From Melioribacteraceae bacterium (lineage in GTDB: Bacteria > Bacteroidota > Ignavibacteria > Ignavibacteriales > Melioribacteraceae): a DNA stretch of 64,000 bases. The notes under the pieces were generated by a model. It ran no database searches. It saw only the letters and a list, made by a program, of their open reading frames with translations, and was not told the origin of the DNA. The stretch lies in the NCBI GenBank assembly GCA_016342755.1, contig JAEINS010000010.1:62001-126000 (forward strand), in the 5' to 3' direction. Within the stretch, counting starts at the first letter, position 1. Every line of letters begins with the position of its first letter. The position numbers were made by a program, and so were the translations under genes. Positions 50,180-59,953 of this stretch are shown in pieces.

Positions 50180-52057
50180 TTAATTCTTCAAATATACCAA
50201 TAAGACAGAAATATCAGATGGTGTAACTCCCGATATTCTTGATGCCTGGGCAATAGTTCCAGGCTTATATTTATTTAACTTTTCTCTTCCTTCGGTTGAA
50301 ATAGCTTTAATTATTGAGAAGTCAAAATTTTCTGGAATTTTTGCCTTTTCCAGTTTTTCCATCTTCTCTATAACTTCGTATTGACGCTTAATGTAGCCTT
50401 CGTACTTAAGTTCTATTTCAACCTGTTGAAGAACAGTTTTATTATCAATAAAACTCTCTGCTTCAGGATGTTTTTCAACATCAATTAGATGAACAAGATT
50501 TTCCAGTTTTATCTGGGGTCTTTTTGCAAGCTTACTTATTGTTTCACCATAATCAATTGACGGTGTTTCGGCATTCTCTAAAACCTTGTTAAGCTCTTCA
50601 CCTTTTAATCTTATTTTGTCAAACAGATCAATTCCAACCTCTATCTGAAGTTCTTTTTCTTTTAATTCATTATACTCATTTTCCGAAATCAGCCCAAATT
50701 CATGTCCATATTTCATTAGTCTGCGATCCGAATTATCCTGCCTGAGAAGTAATCTATGCTCGGCTCTGGATGTAAACATGCGGTAAGGTTCGCTTGTAGA
50801 TTTTGTACAAAGATCATCTACCAGAACTCCCAGATAGGCTTCCGATCTTTTTAGAGTAAATTCCTTTCTCCCCTGTATTTTAAGAGCGGCATTTATTCCG
50901 GCAAGCATTCCCTGTCCGCCGGCTTCTTCGTAACCGGATGTACCGTTTACCTGACCGGCAAAATAAAGTCCTCCGATTTTTTTGGTTTCCAGTGTGTTTT
51001 TTACCTGGTAAGGAGGAAAATAATCATACTCAATAGCGTAACCCGGTCTTTCCATCTTACAATCTTCAAGACCTTTTATTTTATGAATTGCCTCATCTTG
51101 TATTTCCGCGGGCAATGATGTTGGAAATCCGTTAACATAAATCAACTCACTTTTCAAACCTTCAGGTTCTAAGAAAAGCTGATGACTTTTTTTATCTGAA
51201 AATCTAACAATTTTATCTTCAATTGAAGGACAATATCTGGGACCAATTCCAGAAATTAAACCAGTAAACATTGGTGAGCGATCAAAACCTTTTTCTAATA
51301 TTTTATGAACAGCTTCATCAGTATAAACTAAATGACAAGGAACCTGTTGTAAAAATGGAAACAACGATTTATCAGTTCTAAAAGAAAACGGTTCAGGAAT
51401 ATCATCACCTGGCTGTTCCTGCAGTTTAGTCCAGTCTATAGAATTTTTATTTAATCTCGGAGGTGTTCCTGTTTTAAGTCGTCCGGTTTCAAAACCCATA
51501 TTCATAAAAGATTCTGTTAAACCAAGTACAGGATCGTCGCCAAATCTTCCACCGGGAGTAGAATCAAGACCTGTATACATCAATCCGTTTAAAAATGTAC
51601 CGCTGCATACAACTATTGCTTTACACTTTATCTCCAATCCGTTTTTTGTTTTTACTCCGACAATCTTATTATTTTCTTCAATTGCCTTGATAACTGAATC
51701 TTCAAGAATAGTTAAATTCTCAGTCGATTTAATAACTCTTCCGGCTTCTTTTGGATAAAGATCTCTATCAGATTGACAGCGTCCGGCCCAGACAGCAGGA
51801 CCCTTCGATTTATTCAGAATTCTAAATTGAATTCCGGTTTTATCCGCAACCATTCCCATTACACCACCCATCGAATCAATTTCGTGTACAAGGTGACCTT
51901 TTGCACTTCCACCAATTGCAGGGTTACAGGACATTTCTCCAATTTTATTTGAATTTAATGTTATAAGAGCTGTGTTGCATCCCATTTTTGCAGAAGCATA
52001 AGAAGCTTCTATTCCGGCATGCCCGGCACCAATAACAATTACATCAAATTCTTTCAT
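50180..52057 (-). CDS. mnmG: tRNA uridine 5-carboxymethylaminomethyl modification enzyme MnmG
   Basis: FAD-dependent partner of MnmE that modifies U34 of certain tRNAs; formerly GidA; 625 residues, full length. The FAD motif is VIVIGAGHAGIEASYASAKMG. Diagnostic are MSCNPAIGGSAKGHLVHEID, GRLKTGTPPRL, the cysteine in RYCPSIEDK and VNGTSGYEEAGGQG. The C-terminal helical domain carries RISGVTPSDISVLLVYL. A parS-like site lies 15 bases upstream of its start. Confidence 0.97.
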   Translation of the reverse strand: MKEFDVIVIGAGHAGIEASYASAKMGCNTALITLNSNKIGEMSCNPAIGGSAKGHLVHEIDSMGGVMGMVADKTGIQFRILNKSKGPAVWAGRCQSDRDLYPKEAGRVIKSTENLTILEDSVIKAIEENNKIVGVKTKNGLEIKCKAIVVCSGTFLNGLMYTGLDSTPGGRFGDDPVLGLTESFMNMGFETGRLKTGTPPRLNKNSIDWTKLQEQPGDDIPEPFSFRTDKSLFPFLQQVPCHLVYTDEAVHKILEKGFDRSPMFTGLISGIGPRYCPSIEDKIVRFSDKKSHQLFLEPEGLKSELIYVNGFPTSLPAEIQDEAIHKIKGLEDCKMERPGYAIEYDYFPPYQVKNTLETKKIGGLYFAGQVNGTSGYEEAGGQGMLAGINAALKIQGRKEFTLKRSEAYLGVLVDDLCTKSTSEPYRMFTSRAEHRLLLRQDNSDRRLMKYGHEFGLISENEYNELKEKELQIEVGIDLFDKIRLKGEELNKVLENAETPSIDYGETISKLAKRPQIKLENLVHLIDVEKHPEAESFIDNKTVLQQVEIELKYEGYIKRQYEVIEKMEKLEKAKIPENFDFSIIKAISTEGREKLNKYKPGTIAQASRISGVTPSDISVLLVYLKN

Positions 52058-52071
52058 TTATTTTTACCTTT

Positions 52072-52087
52072 CGTTTCACGTGAAACA
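52072..52087. other. parS-like site 1 (ParB binding)
   Basis: CGTTTCACGTGAAACA matches the parS consensus TGTTTCACGTGAAACA at 15 of 16 positions. It lies between mnmE and mnmG. Confidence 0.85.
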
Positions 52088-52122
52088 GTTTTAGAGTGAT
52101 TCACGCTTTTCAGTCGTTTTAA

Positions 52123-52138
52123 CGTTTCACGTGGAACA
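52123..52138. other. parS-like site 2 (degenerate)
   Basis: CGTTTCACGTGGAACA matches the consensus at 14 of 16 positions, 36 bp from site 1 and 3 bp past the mnmE stop. Confidence 0.65.
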
Positions 52139-52140
52139 GT

Positions 52141-53505
52141 TTATTTACCAATACAGAATTCTGAAAAAATATTATTCAAAATATCTTCAGATGATACTTT
52201 GCCAATTATTTCACCAAGTGATGATTCCGCGTTTCTTAAATCAATTGCTATAAACTCACCAGACATTTTATTACCTATAGACTCGTTTGCATTAGCCAAA
52301 AAAACCATTGCTGATTTTAATGATTCATAGTGACGTATATTATTAACAATTGCGGAACGTTCGCTGTAGTTTCCGTCCGAAACAGCCTTCTGACTCAACA
52401 GATCCAGAAGTTCTTTAATTCCCTCTCCGGTTCTTGAGGAAATCCCAACGTCGGATTTGAAATTTTGTCTTTCAACAAGATCAATTTTATTCGAGAGAAC
52501 AATTATTTTATCACGATCTTTTATTTTTAATAATTCAATAAAAAGATCCTCATCAAATTCCATTGTTGAATCGTTTATAAATAAAACAAGATCAGATTCT
52601 TTAATTGCCTTTTTACTTCTCAGAACACCCTCTTTTTCAATGGCATCCTCTGTAGACCTGATTCCCGCTGTATCATAAAGTCTAAATAATATTCCATCAA
52701 TCTGAAGTTCTTCAATTAGAACATCTCTGGTTGTACCCGGAATATCACTTACTATTGCTCTCGCTTCTTTTAAGAAATAATTTAGCAAAGAAGATTTACC
52801 AACGTTCGGTTTACCGACAATAGCAACGTTAACACCATCTTTAATAATTTTTCCAAAGGAATATGTTTTTAGAAGTTCATTTATTTCAGAAACAATTTCG
52901 TCTATTTTACCTTTTACCTGCTGTATTGATAAAAATTCAATATCCTCTTCCGCAAAATCCAATCCAAGTTCAATCAGCGAAGAAGTATCAACTAAACTTT
53001 TCCTTAAATATTCAACCCTGGCAGAAAGTAATCCGTCCAGCTGATTTCTGGCTCCTCTAAGTGAGCTTTCGGTTCTTGAATTAATTACATCCGCAACGGC
53101 TTCAGCCTGAGCAAGATCCATTTTTCCATTTAAGAAAGATCTTTTTGTAAACTCTCCCGGTTCAGCCAAACGAACATCGTTTTGCACAATTAATGCAATT
53201 ATTTTTTGAACAATAAATTGGCTGCCGTGTGTGCTTATTTCAACGGAATCTTCTCCGGTAAATGAATGCGGATTTTTGAATACTGAAATTAATACATCAT
53301 CAATTGTTTCAGAATTCTCATCAACAATTTTGCCGTAATGTATAGTATGGGTTTTTGCCTCTGAAATTTTTAATTTGCCGTAAAACAAATTGTCTAAACA
53401 TTTAAAACTATTTTTACCGCTAATTCTAATTACAGAAATTGCGCCTGCTCCGGGTGGAGTTGCTAGTGCGATAATAGTATCATCATTATTTATGTGTGTA
53501 TACAT
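52141..53505 (-). CDS. mnmE: tRNA modification GTPase MnmE
   Basis: GTPase that works with MnmG in tRNA U34 modification; formerly TrmE; 454 residues. The N-terminal formyl-THF domain starts DDTIIALATPPGAGAISVIR. G motifs: GKPNVGKSSLL (G1), DIPGTTRD (G2), DTAGIR (G3) and NKID (G4). It ends in the conserved FCIGK. Its start codon overlaps a parS-like site by one base. First gene of the mnmE-mnmG-rsmG-murQ operon. Confidence 0.97.
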   Translation of the reverse strand: MYTHINNDDTIIALATPPGAGAISVIRISGKNSFKCLDNLFYGKLKISEAKTHTIHYGKIVDENSETIDDVLISVFKNPHSFTGEDSVEISTHGSQFIVQKIIALIVQNDVRLAEPGEFTKRSFLNGKMDLAQAEAVADVINSRTESSLRGARNQLDGLLSARVEYLRKSLVDTSSLIELGLDFAEEDIEFLSIQQVKGKIDEIVSEINELLKTYSFGKIIKDGVNVAIVGKPNVGKSSLLNYFLKEARAIVSDIPGTTRDVLIEELQIDGILFRLYDTAGIRSTEDAIEKEGVLRSKKAIKESDLVLFINDSTMEFDEDLFIELLKIKDRDKIIVLSNKIDLVERQNFKSDVGISSRTGEGIKELLDLLSQKAVSDGNYSERSAIVNNIRHYESLKSAMVFLANANESIGNKMSGEFIAIDLRNAESSLGEIIGKVSSEDILNNIFSEFCIGK

Positions 53506-53520
53506 GTTTCACGTGAAACC
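53505..53520. other. parS-like site 3, touching the mnmE start codon
   Basis: TGTTTCACGTGAAACC matches the parS consensus at 15 of 16 positions. Its first base is the first base of the mnmE start codon, so ParB bound here would sit on the ribosome-site region of the gene. Confidence 0.85.
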
Positions 53521-53765
53521 TTGCGGCTTCTCCTTTGTTTTAGCGAAGAGCTAAATATTTTGATCTGCAAAATTAACACTTTTAAATCTCTTTATCAAGC
53601 GTTTTTTCATTTAACTTATTTTATTACAACAGCTTATTTGTTTCTGTTCTACATTTTACGAGTTCGTATTTTCTTATTTTAGTATTTTATTTTGAATTAT
53701 TGAATGCGCCTATACCCGGCATCGTTGTTTTGACATTTCTAAATATTATTCCTTATTTTACTTCC

Positions 53766-54266
53766 ATGAAAAAACTGGATTTCAATCCGTTAAAATCGGG
53801 TGAGGATTTTAGGAGTAATTATAAACTTCACGATTTAGCTGAAGCATCAGGGAAAAATCTTTTAACTCAATGGGGACTTAACTACAAGGAGTTTGGAGAG
53901 GATAGACGTTATCAATCGGTTTGGGAAAAGGGTGAAGACAAACCCGATATTATTTTAAGTTACAAAGACATACATGCGTTCCTCGATTGGAAAGGCAAAC
54001 ATCATTCCCATTGGCTTGTTAATCAAAGAGCCATTAACGCTTATGAAAACTGGAGCAAACGTTTTAACATTCCTATTATAATTGCTTTTTTTGTGTTTGA
54101 CATAAATAAAGCTTTACTTGAAAGAAGGTTTGCGTTTTTAAATTTGCATAATTACATTGCTTCCCAGAAAAAACAATGGGATAAAAATACCACTGTGGAG
54201 TTTAGAGCTGATATTCCCGAATTTACAAAAGGGAATCTGCTTAAATGCTTATTAGAATATAAATAA
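53766..54266 (+). CDS. PD-(D/E)XK nuclease-like protein of unknown function
   Basis: A 166-residue protein. The central KPDIILSYKDIHAFLDWKGK has the spacing of a PD...(D/E)xK nuclease core (PD, then DWKGK), followed by helices and a strand (IPIIIAFFVFDI). Family not recognised. The start is placed at 53766; an upstream ATG at 53700 would add a hydrophobic stretch that does not fit a soluble nuclease fold. It and the next gene are the only plus-strand genes inside the origin-proximal block. Confidence 0.5.
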   Translation: MKKLDFNPLKSGEDFRSNYKLHDLAEASGKNLLTQWGLNYKEFGEDRRYQSVWEKGEDKPDIILSYKDIHAFLDWKGKHHSHWLVNQRAINAYENWSKRFNIPIIIAFFVFDINKALLERRFAFLNLHNYIASQKKQWDKNTTVEFRADIPEFTKGNLLKCLLEYK

Positions 54267-54344
54267 AGTTACAAAAGCGGATTTGTCTTGTATCCTATTT
54301 ACAGCCAGTTATATTGAACTTGTTAATACTATTTTAGAAACCTT

Positions 54345-54884
54345 ATGACAAAAGAAAATAAAAATCTAAAAAAAAATCTCGAAAAAATATTTATAGAGTC
54401 AAACTCATCCGAGCAAATTTTTGACGCGTTTCAATTGCTGCTTTACAACAACTTAGAAGACATGGATATTATTAGAGTATTCCTGGGTAATCCAAGTTTA
54501 TCTATTGATGAGATTGTAATGTACTCAGAAAAACTGGCTCTGACATTTACTAATCAGGCTTATGAGATTTTTTTATGGACAGGTTATGTTTTCGAAAGTA
54601 AATTCGGATGTGCTGATTATTCTCTAAACTATTATATTAAAGCTTCTAAAAAATCACCAAAAGAATTTGCTCCCTTTGTATCTGCAATAAATTTATATAA
54701 TTTTGAATATCCACTGCCTGCCAATAAAAACATAATTAAAATGGTTGAAGAAGGTGCGGCATGTGTAAAGAAAAGAAGTAAAGTATATTCTGAATTTGCC
54801 AAACTTCATCAAAAACTTGGTGACCGGGAACTGAACTTAAAGTATACAGAACTTGCCGAAAGATCTGCCCTTACAGAAGATTAA
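54345..54884 (+). CDS. hypothetical helical (TPR-like) protein
   Basis: A 179-residue, mostly helical soluble protein. Segments such as YEIFLWTGYVFESKFGCADY, LNYYIKASKKSPKEFAPFV and SKVYSEFAKLHQKLGDRELN have the rhythm of tetratricopeptide repeats but no strong consensus. Function unknown. Its stop overlaps the stop of the converging patatin gene by 4 bases. Confidence 0.5.
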   Translation: MTKENKNLKKNLEKIFIESNSSEQIFDAFQLLLYNNLEDMDIIRVFLGNPSLSIDEIVMYSEKLALTFTNQAYEIFLWTGYVFESKFGCADYSLNYYIKASKKSPKEFAPFVSAINLYNFEYPLPANKNIIKMVEEGAACVKKRSKVYSEFAKLHQKLGDRELNLKYTELAERSALTED

Positions 54885-57457
54885 AAGTAATAGCCAATAG
54901 AAAAGTAGATCCGTGTTTCACCCCAGCTTATAATTTGTTCTAACAAAGATTTTTTCAATAAAAAACTTCTGCCTACAGCAAACTCAGCCGGACCAAGAGG
55001 AGTATCTAAAGAAAGCGAAACACCAACTCCGTGCATTAAATCCTTAAATCTGATTTGCTCTTTTTCTGCCCAGCTTGATCCAAGATCATATCTTACCTTG
55101 AAATATGAATCAAAGAATATCTGAAATGGAAGCAGGTATCTATATTCGAGTGAAGAGGTGAAAATTTGTCTTCCTCTCATTTCATTATTTCTCATTCCTA
55201 AAAATGAATTTTGCCCGCCAAGCGAAAAGTGCTGACTCAGTGGAAGGGTTCTATCACCAAACCCGATTCTGATTCTGGGAATTATGGTATGTCTTTTAGC
55301 CGGAGTTAAAAATATATTATAGTCTAACCAAAATTTGGTATAAGCAATCTCCGCTTTAAATATTCTTTGAGCGGTTTCATAATAACTGTTTACTAAAATA
55401 CCGGATGTGGGATAAGGATATTTATTCTGCGAATCAATATTTAACACAAACCGAAGCTGCGCAATTATATTTTCCGATTCTAAGTTCTCAGAATCTTCAC
55501 GGTTTTTAATACGGTCTTTTGTGTAAGAACCTTCAATAATAAAAATTCCAATCTTTTCAACATTGGCTCCTAAACCCAAAGATAATCCCGATGAAATTTG
55601 TCTGTATACACCCGACTTCTCTTTAAAAAACCGCTCCTCATTATCGCTTGGTAAATCCTTGTAAGTTATAATATCTTTAAGAAGATTAAATAATTTTATT
55701 TTATAAGTAAGATATGTATCAAATATTCTATTGGCTTTATGCTCAAAAATAAAATTTCTATTGTTCATGCCCCCGTAAAATAAGGCTCCCAGTTCTGTTC
55801 CGGTACCAAATAAATTTTCGTTTCTAAAATCGGCAGAAATCTGGGTCTGATATTCATTATCAATTCTTAAACCAAACCTAAAGACACTAGAAATTTTTTC
55901 TCTTACTCCTAAAACAATTTTCTTTTTATCATAATCATCAACAATATTTAATTCAACCTCTTCAAAAAGATTTGTGCTCTGCAGATTGGTGAGTCCTTCT
56001 TTAGCCTCATTATAATTAAATAATTCACCGGCCTTTATAGGAAACTCCCTTGTAATAACACTTTTATTTGTTTTGTTATTACCAACAATTTCAACTTCAG
56101 AAACAACGCCTTCTGAAATAGTAATTTTAAGAATATTGTTATTTAATGAAACTGATTCAACTTCGGATAATGAAAAACCCTTTTCCCTAAATAAGGTATT
56201 AACTTCTAAAAGTTTTTTACAAACATTTTTAGAATTGAAAGATTTGTTTTTAAGAGGAAGTAATATTTGATTTACTTCGTTCGCAATTTCATTTGATAAT
56301 CCAACAATCTCAATTGCTTCAATTAATTCATATTCTTTTTCAATTATATGCAAAAAACTTGTTTCGTCTTTTCTAATTATCTCAGCTGCTAATGATTCGT
56401 AATTACCTGATAAGAAAATATTTTTGAGTTCGTTTTTTATTTCCTGAGAAGATATAAATTCCTGTGAAGCAAGTTTTTTTAATACAGCAATTTCAAGTTC
56501 GGAATTAGAATATGAATTTAAATTTGAGTAACCGCTATTTGATAATGAACCGTCGTTATAATTTGTTTTTATTTTTTCTTTTATACTTTCTATTTTTTTT
56601 AATGCTTCCTGATAACCAAGTTCAACGATCTCTTCAAGATTATCAAACTGATTACCCTGTATTCCATTTAGCTTAGGAGTAATTACAAAATCAGCTTTCT
56701 TTAAATTTTGTTCATTAAGCAGATTCATTGGAATACTGACTAACTGATCTGCAACTGTCCATGGAACATCCAATTCATTTTTCTCCCGTAACGGACTTGT
56801 AGTATTCGAAGCAATAGTTATATCAACTCCTAATTCCTTTGCAATTTCTACTGGAATATTTGCAACAACACCACCGTCAACTAAAAGCAAAGAATCCATT
56901 TTAACTGGTGCTAATAGAAAAGAAACACTTGAGCTTGCTCTCATAGCCTTTCCTAAATTACCATTAGAAAGTACAATTGCTTTTCCATTTATTAGATCAG
57001 TACTTACAGCCCTAAATTTGTATAAAAAATCATCAAAGTTATGAACTGAATTTAGAGGTGCGTTCAAAGATAATAATGTTAAATAGTTTGAAACATTCTG
57101 CCCTGAATTAATAGATGTAGGAATGATTGGTTTAAATCCATCCATTTGTAATGTTAAAATAGATTTATCTTCGGTAACTTTTTGATCAATAAATAATTCT
57201 TTTCTGTTTGCCTCGTTGCCAGTATAAAATGAATTCCAGTCGGTGTTTAATAATATTTCTTCGATATTCTTTAATGTATAACCGGCCGAATATAATCCGC
57301 CAACTATACTTCCCATACTTGTACCTACAATATGTGTTATGGGTATTTGATTTTCTTCAAGTGCTTTTAAAACACCAATATGCGCAATACCTCTGGAACC
57401 GCCGCCGCTTAAAACTAAAGCTATACCGGGCTGATTTTCTGGTACTCTTTCTACCAA
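54881..57457 (-). CDS. patatin-like phospholipase fused to a BamA-type outer-membrane barrel
   Basis: An autotransporter-like lipase (PlpD type), at least 858 residues. The patatin domain (about 5-300) has the oxyanion loop LVLSGGGSRGIAHIGVL, the nucleophile in GTSMGSIVGG and the dyad aspartate in LLVDGGVVANIP. One or two POTRA domains follow (about 380-560), then a surface-antigen/BamA barrel ending in YFSIGYYF. A TTG at 57457 is the first usable start, but the same frame stays open upstream to about 57590. That stretch encodes a clear signal peptide (KYFFLVIIIIFSENISAQ) and has no ATG, GTG or TTG. Translation probably begins there, perhaps at an ATT or ATA. Confidence 0.85.
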   Translation of the reverse strand: MVERVPENQPGIALVLSGGGSRGIAHIGVLKALEENQIPITHIVGTSMGSIVGGLYSAGYTLKNIEEILLNTDWNSFYTGNEANRKELFIDQKVTEDKSILTLQMDGFKPIIPTSINSGQNVSNYLTLLSLNAPLNSVHNFDDFLYKFRAVSTDLINGKAIVLSNGNLGKAMRASSSVSFLLAPVKMDSLLLVDGGVVANIPVEIAKELGVDITIASNTTSPLREKNELDVPWTVADQLVSIPMNLLNEQNLKKADFVITPKLNGIQGNQFDNLEEIVELGYQEALKKIESIKEKIKTNYNDGSLSNSGYSNLNSYSNSELEIAVLKKLASQEFISSQEIKNELKNIFLSGNYESLAAEIIRKDETSFLHIIEKEYELIEAIEIVGLSNEIANEVNQILLPLKNKSFNSKNVCKKLLEVNTLFREKGFSLSEVESVSLNNNILKITISEGVVSEVEIVGNNKTNKSVITREFPIKAGELFNYNEAKEGLTNLQSTNLFEEVELNIVDDYDKKKIVLGVREKISSVFRFGLRIDNEYQTQISADFRNENLFGTGTELGALFYGGMNNRNFIFEHKANRIFDTYLTYKIKLFNLLKDIITYKDLPSDNEERFFKEKSGVYRQISSGLSLGLGANVEKIGIFIIEGSYTKDRIKNREDSENLESENIIAQLRFVLNIDSQNKYPYPTSGILVNSYYETAQRIFKAEIAYTKFWLDYNIFLTPAKRHTIIPRIRIGFGDRTLPLSQHFSLGGQNSFLGMRNNEMRGRQIFTSSLEYRYLLPFQIFFDSYFKVRYDLGSSWAEKEQIRFKDLMHGVGVSLSLDTPLGPAEFAVGRSFLLKKSLLEQIISWGETRIYFSIGYYF

Positions 57458-57819
57458 TCCAAACGGAAGCTGTTTTTCTTTAGTTTCAAATTTTATTACT
57501 TCTCTAACCTGAGCAGAAATATTTTCTGAGAAAATAATAATTATTACTAAAAAGAAATATTTAGAAAATATTTTAATTAATCCTTGAATAAGACAAACTC
57601 TATTATTTTAAAATACAGAATATTAAGATATGGAATTTTTGAAAGAATTTTGTGTTTTAGATTACAATCCAAATTAATTATTAACAATTTTCGCTAAGAT
57701 TGCAGTGTTTTTCTTAAAAGGATTGTTTTGAATTTTAACGGAACTAAAAATTGATTTGCTTTTTTTACTGATTAAATTCCTTTTCAAAAAAATTAAGCTG
57801 GAAAGAAAATAAATTAGAC

Positions 57820-57845
57820 AAAAAAAATCCCGGCATAACCGGGAT
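57820..57845 (-). terminator. terminator of yidC
   Basis: ATCCCGG/CCGGGAT, a 7-bp stem with a 5-base loop, followed on the minus strand by seven T. It lies just after the yidC stop. Confidence 0.85.
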
Positions 57846-57851
57846 CTGTAT

Positions 57852-59735
57852 TTAGAATTTTTTCTTTTTCTTTGTTGGCGGCTGTTTAGCGCTTTGCTGC
57901 TGTTTTTGTTTCTGTTCCGCGGCATCCATCATTTTCGACATAAACCCGCCTTTCTTTTTAGGATTTTTAACAGGCTGTAATTCCGCCGTTCCTCCCTTTA
58001 CATTTATCCATTGCTGCTGGATAATTGAGAACAGGTTAAACATGAAATAATAAAGATTAAGTCCGGAAGCAAATCCCATAAACATAAAAGTAAACATTAC
58101 AGGCATTGCATAAACCATCGCTTTCTGGCTAGGATCTTTAACTGTCATTTTTTGCTGGAAGAACATTGTTATACCAAGCAGTATTGCAAGTCCGCTAATT
58201 TTATCCATTCCAATAAACGGCAGTTTAAATGGTAATGTATAAATTATATCAGGTGATGACAGGTTTGTAATCCACCAAATAAAGGGTTCGTGTCTAATAT
58301 CAATTGTTGTTTTAAAGAATGTAAACAATGCAAATAAAATCGGCATCTGAAGCACCATAGGCAAACATCCGCCCATTGGGTTTACTCCATACGTCGAGTA
58401 CATTTTCATTGTTTCTTTCTGCACTTTTTGCGGATCGTTTGTATATTTTTCTTTTAATTCGGCAATCTTAGGCTGAAGCTGCTGCATTCTTTTCATTGAT
58501 TGATAACTCTGCTTTGTAAGAGGATAAAGAGCTATTTTAATTATCAACGAAAATAAAATTATAACAATACCATAGTTTGGTATAAACATGTGTAAAAACT
58601 TAAACAGCGGTAAAAGTATGTATTCTGAAATTGGGCGGGTAATAATTTTTAATCCAAAGAATGATCCAAAATCATAAATCTGTTCGTAATTTTTTTCATA
58701 TGATTTTAAAATATCATAATCCAAAGGACCAATAAATAAATTAAACGAATCTTTCTGATAGTTTATATTCTTAAAAGGGACTTTCAGGGCAGTACTGTAA
58801 TATTCTCTGGTTCCCCATCTTGGATGAGATTTATTAGTTCCTTCTATATACGCGCCGCCATCAAAAGGAACTTTGGGAGATATTATAACTCCAAAATACA
58901 TGTTTCTAATACCAATCCAATCTATATAACCATTAAACTCTTTCTTTTCTGTTTCACCTTCTGAACTTGCATCAATTATAACCTGCTCGCCGCCTGTAAA
59001 TGCGCTGGCACTTGAAAAAGAAGCTTCATCAACTGAATTCTCTTCAAGAAAATTTACACCGGTTGACCATTCAACATCATAGCGGTAAGAGCTGATAAGA
59101 TCATTCATATTGTTCATTTCAATATCAACGCGCGATGCATAATCATCACTGAAGAAAGTAAATATTTTACTGAACGATTTCCCTTCGCTTACTTCGTATG
59201 TATATTCAATAGAAAGTGAATCACCATTCTCAACTTTGTAATAATCGTCTGATGCCGCTGTTTCAAAATCAAGAGACGAAGAATTTATAAGCTGACCATC
59301 CTGAGTAACAAACCTTATATTAAAGTCGCCATTTTCAATTTGGTTAATAAGCTGTACATGTTTGTTTTCAAAAGTATCGCCGCCAATTTTACCAAGTATA
59401 TCTTTCTTTTTATGATACCATGTATTATACTTTTTTAGATAATACTTCTGAATTTTACCGCCTTTATTTGTCATCAGTACTTTAATAAGATCTGTTTCAA
59501 TAGTAACAATTTGTTCTTCAACATCTGAAACTATAAAAGTAGAATCGGTTGTAGTCTGAACAATTTCTTTTTCTATGGGAACTGGTTCTATTGGCTGGAC
59601 TTCTTTTTGCTGATCGACTATTGTGGAATCAGGGCCTGATGCAACCTGGGGCTGAGGTTGTGGTGAGTTAAAATATAACCAAACTACAAGTATAACTCCA
59701 ATTAATACAAATGCTATGGTACTCTGTTTATCCAT
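57852..59735 (-). CDS. yidC: membrane protein insertase YidC
   Basis: Inserts and folds inner-membrane proteins with or without SecYEG; 627 residues, long Gram-negative type. An N-terminal helix (AFVLIGVILVVWLYF) is followed by a large periplasmic domain (about 30-370). The conserved core is PNYGIVIILFSLIIKIALYP, then QKVQKETMKMYSTYGVNPMGGCLPMVLQMP, with further helices and a basic lysine-rich tail. It overlaps yidD by one base in the conserved rpmH-rnpA-yidD-yidC order. Confidence 0.96.
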   Translation of the reverse strand: MDKQSTIAFVLIGVILVVWLYFNSPQPQPQVASGPDSTIVDQQKEVQPIEPVPIEKEIVQTTTDSTFIVSDVEEQIVTIETDLIKVLMTNKGGKIQKYYLKKYNTWYHKKKDILGKIGGDTFENKHVQLINQIENGDFNIRFVTQDGQLINSSSLDFETAASDDYYKVENGDSLSIEYTYEVSEGKSFSKIFTFFSDDYASRVDIEMNNMNDLISSYRYDVEWSTGVNFLEENSVDEASFSSASAFTGGEQVIIDASSEGETEKKEFNGYIDWIGIRNMYFGVIISPKVPFDGGAYIEGTNKSHPRWGTREYYSTALKVPFKNINYQKDSFNLFIGPLDYDILKSYEKNYEQIYDFGSFFGLKIITRPISEYILLPLFKFLHMFIPNYGIVIILFSLIIKIALYPLTKQSYQSMKRMQQLQPKIAELKEKYTNDPQKVQKETMKMYSTYGVNPMGGCLPMVLQMPILFALFTFFKTTIDIRHEPFIWWITNLSSPDIIYTLPFKLPFIGMDKISGLAILLGITMFFQQKMTVKDPSQKAMVYAMPVMFTFMFMGFASGLNLYYFMFNLFSIIQQQWINVKGGTAELQPVKNPKKKGGFMSKMMDAAEQKQKQQQSAKQPPTKKKKKF

Positions 59736-59953
59736 TATTCTTCCTTATCTACTGGATCATATCCACCTTTGTTAAAAGGATTACACCTTAAAATTCTCCA
59801 AATCGATTTAGCTCCACCAACAAATACACCGTGTTTTTGAAATGCTTCTACAGCATAATGGGAACATGTGGGATAAAATCTACAGGAGGGCGGAAACAGT
59901 GGGGATATGAGTTTTTGATAAACTTTAATTATAAAAATAAAAATATTTCGCAT
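59735..59953 (-). CDS. yidD: membrane protein insertion efficiency factor YidD
   Basis: Small peripheral membrane protein of 72 residues that aids YidC-dependent insertion. The family core [20 protein letters not shown] and [11 protein letters not shown] is intact, as is the C-terminal [16 protein letters not shown]. Start and stop overlap rnpA and yidC by single bases. Confidence 0.95.
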   Translation of the reverse strand: MRNIFIFIIKVYQKLISPLFPPSCRFYPTCSHYAVEAFQKHGVFVGGAKSIWRILRCNPFNKGGYDPVDKEE

